From positions 670-41,593 of the forward strand of contig PKVW01000025.1 in assembly GCA_003131585.1 (NCBI GenBank): 40,924 nt of DNA, read 5' to 3'. The notes under the pieces were generated by a model that was not told the DNA's origin, ran no database searches, and saw only the letters and a program-made list of their open reading frames with translations. The stretch is from Acidobacteriaceae bacterium. Its GTDB lineage: Bacteria; Acidobacteriota; Terriglobia; Terriglobales; Acidobacteriaceae. The translations under genes were made by a program, and so were the position numbers. The first letter of the stretch is position 1. The number at the start of each line of letters is the position of its first letter. This document shows positions 7,738-16,146 of the stretch, one piece after another.

Positions 7738-8141
7738 CCTCGATTGCGTAGCCGGGGCGACGGAAGGGCACGATGATACCAATTGCGGCCTTCCTGAATT
7801 ACCTTTCCGAGTTTATCTTCCTCCATCATTAATCGAAGGACACGCTGAGCCACTTCCAGCCGAACATCCAATAACTCTGCAATTTTAGTATCGGCTATAC
7901 TGGAGTGCTGCTTGCCTTCGTCAAATAGTTTGTCGATTTGGGATATGAGTATCGCATCGTCCCGTTGCCGTTGGCGCTCTTCCAAGTCGGCTTCTTGGAG
8001 TTTCTCTAAAGCGGTTTTTGGCTTAGGTCTGCCTAGCAAGAGACGCAAAATCATGGCAGCACCGCGAGCCAGAAATGAAAACCATCCACCTTCTGAGTGC
8101 TCCAATAATTGCAACACTTCATCGACATGAGGTATGCTCAC
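7734..8141 (-). CDS. Hypothetical protein with possible winged-helix C-terminus
   Basis: A 135-residue protein with a GTG start at 8141. It has a hydrophobic, Arg-bordered stretch near residue 20-37 (WFSFLARGAAMILRLLLGRP), a highly charged helix (about 42-65) and a C-terminal half (IADTKIAELLDVRLEVAQRV, LRLMMEEDKLGKVI) with the pattern of a small winged-helix or MarR-like fold. No family is assigned. The start codon coincides with the likely end of the IS1595-family element (CACTTTGTCA at 8139), so the original 5' end may have been displaced by the insertion. Its end overlaps that of the convergent gene by 4 bp. Confidence 0.6.
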   Translation of the reverse strand: MSIPHVDEVLQLLEHSEGGWFSFLARGAAMILRLLLGRPKPKTALEKLQEADLEERQRQRDDAILISQIDKLFDEGKQHSSIADTKIAELLDVRLEVAQRVLRLMMEEDKLGKVIQEGRNWYHRALPSPRLRNRG

Positions 8142-8167
8142 TTTGTCAGCCTTTCAGTTTTGCGAAT

Positions 8168-8192
8168 CGCCGAAGGCCGCGAGCCTTCGGCG
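8168..8192 (-). terminator. Perfect 10-bp hairpin just after the transposase gene
   Basis: CGCCGAAGGC and GCCTTCGGCG pair perfectly around the 5-nt loop CGCGA. It lies just beyond the transposase stop inside the insertion element. No clear T-tract follows on the minus strand, so it may be a terminator or a barrier to read-through. Confidence 0.45.
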
Positions 8193-8201
8193 TTCGTGCG
8201 T

Positions 8202-9191
8202 TTACGAAACCAGTTGCCGATACTCCATCGGCTTCGTGCCCACCAAATTTGCAACCGTCTCCCCGAACAAATCCGGCGTAGTCCGCCGATTGAACCTGTA
8301 CTCGAATTCGTACAGGTAACGCTGCAAGTGCTTGTGCGAGACGCGATGGAAAGAGCCGAATACGCCACGCTTGAATAGCGAGAACGCGGATTCAATCGTG
8401 TTCGTGTGAACATCCCCGCGCACGTACTCGTATTTGTGGGCAATCGTTTCGTGCTTGCTGGCACAGAATCCATCGAAGGCGAACGGGTAGATCGTGGATT
8501 CGTCCGTCATTACCCGGTCAACGCTGCGATCTACCAGTTCATGCAAGAGCGGCCTGACTTGCGCCGCCGTTGTGTTTCCCGCGCCGACATGCCGCAAGCG
8601 GAGTTCTCCGCCGCGCTCAATCATTCCCACCACTGCGGCCTTGCGCTGGTAACTCTTTTGGTTGCCGCGCTCTTTCTTGCGGATGGTTGTTCCGCCGACG
8701 TATGTCTCGTCAATTTCCACCGTGCCGGAAAGCTTTGCGCCGTGACCGCCGGAACCTGGGTTGCTCAGAATGCCTTCCCCGGACGCCATAGCCTTGCGGA
8801 TGCGGTGTCCCATGTACCATGCCGTGCGGTAGTTCACTCCCAGATGCCGCTGTACTTGCTTTGCGCTCATGCCTTTTTTGGCGTGAACGATCAGCGCGAC
8901 GGCGGCGAACCATTTATTGAGCGGCAGGTGGGAATCGTGGAACAGTGTGCCGACCGTGGGAGTAAAGCGGTGCTTGCAGGTTGACTCTAGGCAGGCGTAC
9001 AGGCGGGTGCGCTTGTTCTGTTTCTTCTCTGTGCGCGTGATCTTGGGATTGACGGTGCGCGTGATCCGCGAAACCTTGTCATTGCCGCAGCGAACGCAGC
9101 GAATCTTGCCGTCCGCCCAGCGAACCTTCTCTATAAAGTCTAGACATTGATCTTCGGTTTGCAGATTGGTGCTAACATCAATCAGATTCAT
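8202..9191 (-). CDS. IS1595-family transposase (ISXO2-like DDE domain)
   Basis: This 329-residue protein carries an N-terminal zinc ribbon (C32, C35, C67, C72; CVRCG and CLESTCKH), a helix-turn-helix-like segment (KKGMSAKQVQRHLGVNYRTA) and the ISXO2-like catalytic domain. The latter has D161 in VEIDETYVGG, D230 in VMTDEST and the NTIESAF motif (N264, E267), giving the DDE/N-type active site of the IS1595 family. It should cut and paste its own element. The length is normal for the family and no frameshift is seen. Possible terminal repeats are CACTTTGTCA at 8139 and its partner TGTCAAGTG ending at 9249, but no 8-bp target duplication is visible beside them, so the exact element ends are uncertain. 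Family call is strong. Confidence 0.92.
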   Translation of the reverse strand: MNLIDVSTNLQTEDQCLDFIEKVRWADGKIRCVRCGNDKVSRITRTVNPKITRTEKKQNKRTRLYACLESTCKHRFTPTVGTLFHDSHLPLNKWFAAVALIVHAKKGMSAKQVQRHLGVNYRTAWYMGHRIRKAMASGEGILSNPGSGGHGAKLSGTVEIDETYVGGTTIRKKERGNQKSYQRKAAVVGMIERGGELRLRHVGAGNTTAAQVRPLLHELVDRSVDRVMTDESTIYPFAFDGFCASKHETIAHKYEYVRGDVHTNTIESAFSLFKRGVFGSFHRVSHKHLQRYLYEFEYRFNRRTTPDLFGETVANLVGTKPMEYRQLVS

Positions 9192-9262
9192 GGCGCGTTC
9201 CCTCTGAAACTAGGAACACCTTACCGAAAAACTAGCTGTGTGTCAAGTGCATAATCATCGAT

Positions 9263-9290
9263 CTAAGTTCTTTGAAAACAAGATTTTGCG
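9263..9290 (+). repeat. TAAGTT...ATTTTG intergenic motif, third locus
   Basis: CTAAGTTCTTTGAAAACAAG followed by ATTTTGCGAGATC matches the ends of the repeats at 7014-7048 and 15946-16005: TAAGT, two bases, TTTG, about ten bases, then ATTTTG. It stands alone here, just outside the probable IS end. Confidence 0.5.
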
Positions 9291-9501
9291 AGATCCGTCT
9301 CCCGAGACCCGCGCCAGGCAAGGCTTTCGGCGGTATCGAAATAAAAAAAATCACGCCAGATCCGCCCCGGCTCCCAAAACGCGCTCCCGGCAAGCCGGCT
9401 CGCCAAACTTTATTTTGGTGCAGAAATCCACACCCATAACCGGCGACTCCAAACAGCCCGGCCAGGGAAGGAATGAAGGTTAACTGAGACTTAAATGTAA
9501 T

Positions 9502-9527
9502 AGCTAAGAGCTAACAGCTAAGAGCTA
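9502..9527. repeat. Short direct repeat AGCTAAGAGCTA x2
   Basis: AGCTAAGAGCTA occurs at 9502-9513 and again at 9516-9527, followed by GAAGCTT. AGCT is itself palindromic, so the transcript can fold several ways. It lies directly after the stop of the M13 peptidase gene and could act in 3' end formation. Confidence 0.5.
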
Positions 9528-9537
9528 GAAGCTTTAC

Positions 9538-11577
9538 TCACCAAACGTGGCAAGCGTTCTCGGCCACCATGGGCTGTCCAGCCTTGCATCCCCAAGCCTT
9601 CTGGAACTCCGGCATGTTTTGCACCACGCCGTCCACCCGGTATTGGCCAGGCGAGTGGGGATCGGTAAGCACTCTCAGGCGAGCCACTTCAGGACGCCGC
9701 TTTTCACACCACACTCGCGCGAATCCCAGGAAGAAGCGCTGCTCGGGCGTGTAACCGTCGATGTTCCGGCCTTCTTTCCCAGTCTTGTCGTCGGCAATCA
9801 TGTGCTCGAGCGCCATCAGCGCGATGCGGGCGCCGCCGTTGTCGGCAGTGTTCTCGCCCAGCGTGAGACGGCCATTCAGCTTCAGGTCGTCGACGGCCAC
9901 AAAGTTTGAATATTCGTCGGCCACGCAACTGACGCGCTTTTCGAACTCTTTGCCATCCTGTTCCGTCCACCAGTCGTGCAGGTTTCCTTGCGGATCGAAC
10001 TTGCGGCCCTGATCGTCGAATCCATGGGTCAGTTCGTGGCCAATGACCAGGCCGATACCGCCAAAGTTGACGGCGTCGTCCATGGTCTTGTCGAAGAAAG
10101 GCGGCTGCAGGATGCCCGCCGGAAATACGATTTCGTTGAACGAACCGCTGTAATACGCGTTCACCGTCGGCGGAGTCATGCCCCACTCCTTGCGGTCGAG
10201 CGGCTTGTCGATCTTGGCGATGTCGCGTTTCGATTCGAATGCGTTCGCGCGAGCGATATTGCCCAGCAGGTCGTCGTTCTTGACTACCACCGCACTGTAG
10301 TCGCGATACACGTCGGGATAGCCGATCTTGTTGCGGATGGCATCGAGCTTCACCTTCGCCTGCTTCTTGGTTTCGTCGCTCATCCAGGAGAGACCGTGAA
10401 CGTTTTCGGCGAGAGACTTCTCCAGGGCGTCCACCATCTTGAGCATGCGCTGCTTGCCTTCCGGGCCGAACGTCGCATCCACGTATCTCTGTCCCAGGGC
10501 CTCGCCCAGTTCGCGATCGGTGAGGTTGACGCAGCGCTTCCAGCGCGCCTGAATTTCCTTCTGACCGGTGAGGTTCTGCTGGAACTTGAAGTTGGCGTCG
10601 ACGAACGGTTGCGAAAGCCACGGAGCGGCCGCGTTCAGCACATGCCAACTCACATACGTCTTGAGCGAGTCCAGAGATTCGGATTCCAGCACACTGTTGA
10701 CCTGCTTGAAGAAATCGGGATTCGTCACATTGAGCTGGGAGAAATTGGGCGCACCCACTGCCGTGAAGTAGCGATTGAGGTAAAAATTGGGTCCGAGCGC
10801 GACCGCCTCGTCGCGGCTCATCTTGTGGTCCCGGTTCTTCGGATCGCGGCGCGCCGTGCGGTCCATGGAAGCCTTGGCCAAAGCGGTCTCGATGCGCAGC
10901 ACAACTTGCGCGGAATCGGCAGCCTGCTGCGGCGTCTGGCCCGCCAGGGTAAACGTCTGCGTCACATACTCCACCAGGTGCTGTCGCATCTCCTTCATCT
11001 TTGGGTTGTCGTCCTTGATGTAGTAGTCGCGATCGGGCAGCGACAGGCCGCCCTGGTCGATGTAGGCGATGACCTGATCGGCATTGTGCAGGTCGGAGGC
11101 CGAGTAGAAACTGAACAGCGAGGCGCCACCGACCAGATACAGATGTGCCAGTTCGTCCATAAGCGCGCCCTTGTCTTGAACCGCGGCCACACGGTCGAGT
11201 TCAGGCTTAAGCGGCGCGATGCCTTTCGTGTCGACGGCCTTCTCGTCCATGCAAGAGCCGTAGAGATCGCCGATTCTCTGGTCGACGCCATTGCGGCTTG
11301 ACCCGCCCGCGGCAGCCTTCTCCAGAATGCCGTGTTCGACGTCGAGATTGCGTTCGTGGAGTTCCACGAAGCTCACCCACTGCGACTGGTCGGGAGGAAT
11401 CTCGGAGTTCTTGATCCAGTTGCCACAGGCGTACTGGTAGAAATCCACGCAGGGATTGATCGTCTTGTCGATGGTGTCGAGGCTAAAGCCAGGAGCGGGC
11501 CTGGTAGGAGCCGACTGGGCGAAACACCCGACGGTCAGAAACAGGAATAGTACCGGCACGATACAGCGCAAGCGCAT
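9538..11577 (-). CDS. M13 (neprilysin-like) zinc metallopeptidase, exported
   Basis: From the ATG at 11577, which has AAGGAGAA seven bases upstream, the protein has 679 residues, the usual length for M13 enzymes. It opens with a signal sequence (MRLRCIVPVLFLFLTVGCFA). The family's N-terminal PCVDFYQYACGNW follows. The zinc site is H514-E-L-T-H518 (in VIGHELTHGFDDQGRKFD), and the third ligand is the Glu of ENTADNGG about 60 residues later. NAYYSGSFNEIVFPAGILQP, just before, forms the substrate-binding strand. M13 enzymes cut peptides of limited size and in Acidobacteria are usually envelope proteins; Cys at the end of the signal (TVGC) could make it a lipoprotein, although Thr at the -3 position is unusual. 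It stands alone. Substrate unknown; the catalytic call is firm. Confidence 0.95.
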   Translation of the reverse strand: MRLRCIVPVLFLFLTVGCFAQSAPTRPAPGFSLDTIDKTINPCVDFYQYACGNWIKNSEIPPDQSQWVSFVELHERNLDVEHGILEKAAAGGSSRNGVDQRIGDLYGSCMDEKAVDTKGIAPLKPELDRVAAVQDKGALMDELAHLYLVGGASLFSFYSASDLHNADQVIAYIDQGGLSLPDRDYYIKDDNPKMKEMRQHLVEYVTQTFTLAGQTPQQAADSAQVVLRIETALAKASMDRTARRDPKNRDHKMSRDEAVALGPNFYLNRYFTAVGAPNFSQLNVTNPDFFKQVNSVLESESLDSLKTYVSWHVLNAAAPWLSQPFVDANFKFQQNLTGQKEIQARWKRCVNLTDRELGEALGQRYVDATFGPEGKQRMLKMVDALEKSLAENVHGLSWMSDETKKQAKVKLDAIRNKIGYPDVYRDYSAVVVKNDDLLGNIARANAFESKRDIAKIDKPLDRKEWGMTPPTVNAYYSGSFNEIVFPAGILQPPFFDKTMDDAVNFGGIGLVIGHELTHGFDDQGRKFDPQGNLHDWWTEQDGKEFEKRVSCVADEYSNFVAVDDLKLNGRLTLGENTADNGGARIALMALEHMIADDKTGKEGRNIDGYTPEQRFFLGFARVWCEKRRPEVARLRVLTDPHSPGQYRVDGVVQNMPEFQKAWGCKAGQPMVAENACHVW

Positions 11578-12022
11578 GGGAAGTTCTCCTTGAAGAACGC
11601 TTGAGATTCTATGCCCCGAACCCTCCAGGAGCAAGCACTTGAAGCCTAGAGTCGGCTTTTAGGGAGTCGCAGTCCTGTATCTTTCGGCACACTCCACAAG
11701 CGGAGCGGCAGTTTTCGAGTTCCAAAAGTGAGCGCCCGCAGAAGTCACACGGGCAGCATTTGCACCCTCAGAGGGAACAATGCTCTCGGCGTGGGAAAAA
11801 TAAGAGGCCAATTCGTCAAAGCTCTTGCGCGTGCGGCCGCTGCAAGGCGTGCCCTTTCGCAGGAACGGCGGCTATCTCTTTGAAAGCAAGCATTGCTGCA
11901 TTGGCGCAGAGGTTGCACGCAAAGCTGAGTGCCATCTCGAAATCGCCCTCGCCATCGTCGCGGTCCGCCGCGCCCCCGGCAGCAATCGGGCCGTGCGATG
12001 ACAAGCCCGAGGAGAACTCCAT
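11578..12022. other. Intergenic stretch with a possible decayed minus-strand gene
   Basis: About 445 bp lie between the M13 start and the next gene. The only signal seen is two minus-strand frames that may form one frameshifted gene (see the separate entry at 11659-12022). No riboswitch, tRNA or repeat was recognised. Confidence 0.4.
11659..12022 (-). pseudogene. Possible frameshifted small gene
   Basis: The minus strand from the ATG at 12022 reads MEFSSGLSSHGPIAAGG, then DFEMALSFACNLCANAAMLA, and stops at 11816. A second frame, open from 11871 to the stop at 11659, continues as SFDELASYFSHAESIVPSEG and ends ERYRTATP. Both halves have protein-like composition, and one frameshift between about 11820 and 11870 would join them into a protein of about 120 residues. 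Against this, the start abuts the TTG start of the plus-strand gene at 12023, leaving no room for a promoter. I hold this call loosely. Confidence 0.3.
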
Positions 12023-14195
<2,173 letters not shown>

Positions 14196-14261
14196 GTAGA
14201 AAGCACGCTAGCCAGCCCGTCGAAGTAATGGGCCGTTGGAAGATCGTGAAGAAGCGAGAGA

Positions 14262-14729
14262 TCAACCGCATCGTCCATTAAACCTTGGGCGGCTTACGCG
14301 TGCTCGCTCTTCCCGACGATTCGACGCGGTCGAAAGGTGCTTCTTGGTGTCAGGGCGCGCCTGCACCTGCTGGTTTGGCACCGTTGCTAAGCACCCTTGT
14401 TCGCTCAAGACATTCTCTGCAAGGGCCATGATCAGCTTGTCACTCAACTCGTTACGCAACCAAGGCGTCAACGTGTAGCTGCCTGATACCGTCCGTGCGC
14501 TGGTGTTTGTGAAGCTGCCCGAAGCGCCCAAGTCGACCGTGACACGTTCCTCGGGTGGCAAGTGTGGTAACTCGTGCCGGTCCTGGCGTTCGGGCCAATT
14601 GCAAACCGGTACGACTGCGGCTGGTGACACGGGCGCGCTGAACGTCGGTTGAGTATCAGCCGAGCGTGCGTGCGGTACGAGCGTCGACGATATGAGAGCG
14701 GTCTTCAGAATGAATGGTGTCGGATTCAC
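14262..14729 (-). CDS. Small exported hypothetical protein
   Basis: A 155-residue protein with a GTG start at 14729 and a strong ribosome-binding site (GCGGAGG, seven bases upstream). The N-terminus MNPTPFILKTALISSTLVPH followed by ARSADTQ resembles a weak signal peptide with an A-x-A-like site. The mature part has VTVDLGASGSFTNTSARTVS, then TLTPWLRNELSDKLIMALAE, and two cysteines. No domain is recognised. It converges on the end of thiC. The strong ribosome-binding site is the best evidence that it is real; the Arg-rich tail (SNRREERARVSRPRFN) looks less natural. Confidence 0.5.
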   Translation of the reverse strand: MNPTPFILKTALISSTLVPHARSADTQPTFSAPVSPAAVVPVCNWPERQDRHELPHLPPEERVTVDLGASGSFTNTSARTVSGSYTLTPWLRNELSDKLIMALAENVLSEQGCLATVPNQQVQARPDTKKHLSTASNRREERARVSRPRFNGRCG

Positions 14730-14901
14730 GTTGAACCTCCGCCTATCTATTGGATGACTCGCGCTGCCATCACGTCGCAGAGAACGTACCTCCCGGCGCC
14801 CGGGTGCCCTACTTCTCGCTCCTATGTGAGAAGTGGGATCGCGGAAAGACGGGGAGCAAATTCCATTGCACTGCCCACCGATTCCAGCCTACGATAAGCC
14901 T

Positions 14902-15090
14902 ATGGCGAAGGCGAAGAAGTTCGAACTCGAGAGTCCTGCCCCCATCCTCGACGGGGAAGACGAGGAAACGCTCGCCGCCATTGACGAGGGCATTCGGGAC
15001 GCCAAAGCCGGTCGAACCATCCCTGCTGAAGAAGTCCGCAAACGGCTGCCGAAGTGGATTACCGCCTCCTCCACATGTAAAGGGCGCTGA
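14902..15090 (+). CDS. Putative antitoxin-like small protein without adjacent toxin
   Basis: A 62-residue acidic-then-basic protein from the ATG at 14902: MAKAKKFELESPAPILDGED, then EETLAAIDEGIRDAKAGRTI and PAEEVRKRLPKWI. This layout matches the short antitoxins that accompany RelE/ParE-type toxins, where the segment GIRDAKAGRTIPAEEVRK is common. The frame continues upstream to 14833, but the Lys-rich start at 14902 fits the family better. No RelE/ParE-like gene follows; instead a vapBC pair converges on it, its toxin ending 12 bp away. It may be an orphan antitoxin left after toxin loss. Family inferred from pattern only. Confidence 0.6.
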   Translation: MAKAKKFELESPAPILDGEDEETLAAIDEGIRDAKAGRTIPAEEVRKRLPKWITASSTCKGR

Positions 15091-15102
15091 ACACATCGGC
15101 CA

Positions 15103-15516
15103 CTATTGGCGCGGTGCTTTCGTCCAGTCCTCGATTTTCAGCTTCTTGATTCGCGCAAAGGCATGATCGTTGGTGACGAGTACTGCGTTCACCGCAAGAG
15201 TGTGAGCAGCAATCATGGCATCGAGATTGCCCATCGGCTGGCCCTCGCGTTCCAGCGTGGCCCGAAGCTGGCCGTATTGCCGGGCTGCGTCTGAATCCCA
15301 AGGAAGAATCGCCACCCGCAGAAAGAAGTCCTCGATCATGGCGTGCAAGCGCGCGGCATGAGGGAGCCGCGCCGCCCCAAATCGCAGCTCTCCTTCGGTA
15401 ACGGTGGAAATAGCGAGCTGTGGCATGGGAACTTTCACTAACCGGCGATCGACTGCCGGGCTGTTCCCTTTGATAATGCAGCTCGCGATATTGGTGTCGA
15501 GCAGGTAGCGCGTCAT
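15103..15516 (-). CDS. vapC: VapC-type PIN-domain ribonuclease toxin
   Basis: A PIN-domain toxin of 137 residues from the ATG at 15516 (a GTG at 15522 would add two). The acidic residues that hold Mg2+ are all present: Asp in MTRYLLDTN, Glu in VTEGELRFG, Asp in GNLDAMIAAH and Asp in VTNDHAF. The C-terminal KIEDW is typical of the tRNA(fMet)-cutting VapC subgroup. VapC enzymes cleave tRNA or rRNA and stop translation unless bound by VapB. The vapB gene lies directly upstream with a 27-bp gap, in the usual antitoxin-first order. The pair is probably autoregulated from the palindrome at 15805-15826. RNA target not determined. Confidence 0.92.
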   Translation of the reverse strand: MTRYLLDTNIASCIIKGNSPAVDRRLVKVPMPQLAISTVTEGELRFGAARLPHAARLHAMIEDFFLRVAILPWDSDAARQYGQLRATLEREGQPMGNLDAMIAAHTLAVNAVLVTNDHAFARIKKLKIEDWTKAPRQ

Positions 15517-15543
15517 TCCCACTAGGCCATGCGATCAAACCAA

Positions 15544-15786
15544 TCAGAACAACTCGCGTTTCTGCGGAACTTCATCCTGACGATCTGCCATGAACTCATC
15601 TGGGACGTTTGCCTCCTGCCTGAGTATGAAGAAGTTGTCCCATGTCTCCGGACGCCGCGAGAGAACCACGTCTCCTGTGACATCGTCTTGCCGGATAAAG
15701 ACCTCGCTACCTTCAAAACGGAACTCGACCGGTAAGCGAACCGCTTGACTGCGGCCATTGAGAAAGAGCTTTGCAGTGCGGGGCAT
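15544..15786 (-). CDS. vapB: VapB-type antitoxin (SpoVT/AbrB-like N-terminus)
   Basis: An 80-residue antitoxin. Two ATGs lie six bases apart; GGGAGG abuts the first (15792) and sits six bases before the second (15786), so 15786 is preferred. [19 protein letters not shown] followed by EFRFEG is the swapped-hairpin AbrB-like DNA-binding fold of VapB. The acidic C-terminal part (ETWDNFFILRQEANVPDEFM) is expected to wrap around the PIN active site of VapC. It neutralises the toxin encoded 27 bp downstream and, with it, represses the operon. The same N-terminal pattern is seen in the broken antitoxin at 31468-31704. Confidence 0.92.
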   Translation of the reverse strand: MPRTAKLFLNGRSQAVRLPVEFRFEGSEVFIRQDDVTGDVVLSRRPETWDNFFILRQEANVPDEFMADRQDEVPQKRELF

Positions 15787-15804
15787 CGGCATCCTCCCAA
15801 AGAA

Positions 15805-15826
15805 TGATATATACCACAATATATCA
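15805..15826 (-). promoter_or_regulatory. Palindromic operator-like site upstream of vapBC
   Basis: TGATATAT and ATATATCA form a perfect 8-bp inverted repeat around the spacer ACCACA, 19 bp before the vapB ATG. An AT-rich palindrome there is where VapB/VapBC complexes usually bind. It probably overlaps the promoter -10 region. Confidence 0.65.
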
Positions 15827-15837
15827 CACAGAGTCAA

Positions 15838-16146
15838 CAGCCCAGTAGTGTGACATCTAACCTTGCCGCCCGCGTGAAATAAGCAGATCGATCATCATGG
15901 GTCATGGCGGAGGCGGTGTAGGTAAACGCCGCGACAGAGGGCCTTAAGTCCTTTGTCGTCTGGATTTTGACCTCTAAGTTATTTGAAATGCGTAATTTTG
16001 CGGGGAAATTCACGCTAACCCGATGATTAAAGATTCGGGGGGGAGCGGGGATACCCCGTTTTTCGCGGCCTAGAAGCTGCCAGGCACATACCACCCAGAC
16101 TCGTTGAAGTTTGCCTTCAAGGGAGTCGAACTCCGGCCAGTTGGTT
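15838..16146. repeat. Dispersed intergenic repeat, copy B, with tandem units
   Basis: This gap of 309 bp has no gene. It opens with ACAGCCCAGTAGTGTGACAT and CTAACCTTG, matching copy A at 6917. It then holds two degenerate tandem 30-bp units (from 15946: TAAGTCCTTTGTCGTC plus GGATTTTGACCTC; next: TAAGTTATTTGAAATGCG plus TAATTTTGCGGG). It ends in a G-rich run and the small hairpin at 16046-16063. Confidence 0.6.
16046..16063 (+). terminator. Small terminator-like hairpin at end of repeat copy B
   Basis: CGGGG and CCCCG pair around ATA and are followed by TTTTT, an intrinsic-terminator layout on the plus strand. Both neighbouring genes are on the minus strand, so it is more likely part of the repeat than a terminator for either. 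The stem is only 5 bp. Confidence 0.35.

Larger units (their letters stand above)
8139..9249 (-). mobile_element. IS1595-family insertion sequence, ends tentative
   Basis: The element is inferred from the transposase and from an imperfect inverted repeat: CACTTTGTCA...AGTTTT reading inward from 8139 and CACTTGACA...AGTTTTT reading inward from 9249. The flanks GGTATGCT and CATAATCA do not match, so there is no visible target-site duplication. The span of about 1.1 kb suits a single-gene IS1595 element. Confidence 0.45.
9192..9537. other. Intergenic stretch after the IS element
   Basis: No gene is supported in this gap of about 346 bp. It contains one copy of the TAAGTT...ATTTTG motif (9263-9290), a poly-A stretch near 9344-9350 and a short direct repeat (9502-9527). 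A frame at 9238-9483 translates to a Lys/Arg/Ser-rich low-complexity peptide and is rejected. Confidence 0.5.

Noticed and set aside
9238-9483. 81-codon plus-strand frame after the IS element
   Set aside because: Lys/Arg/Ser/Pro-rich with no ribosome-binding site; overlaps a repeat motif.
9976-11301. Long plus-strand open frame opposite the M13 peptidase
   Set aside because: It is a His/Arg/Val-rich antisense shadow of a clear M13 gene in GC-rich DNA.
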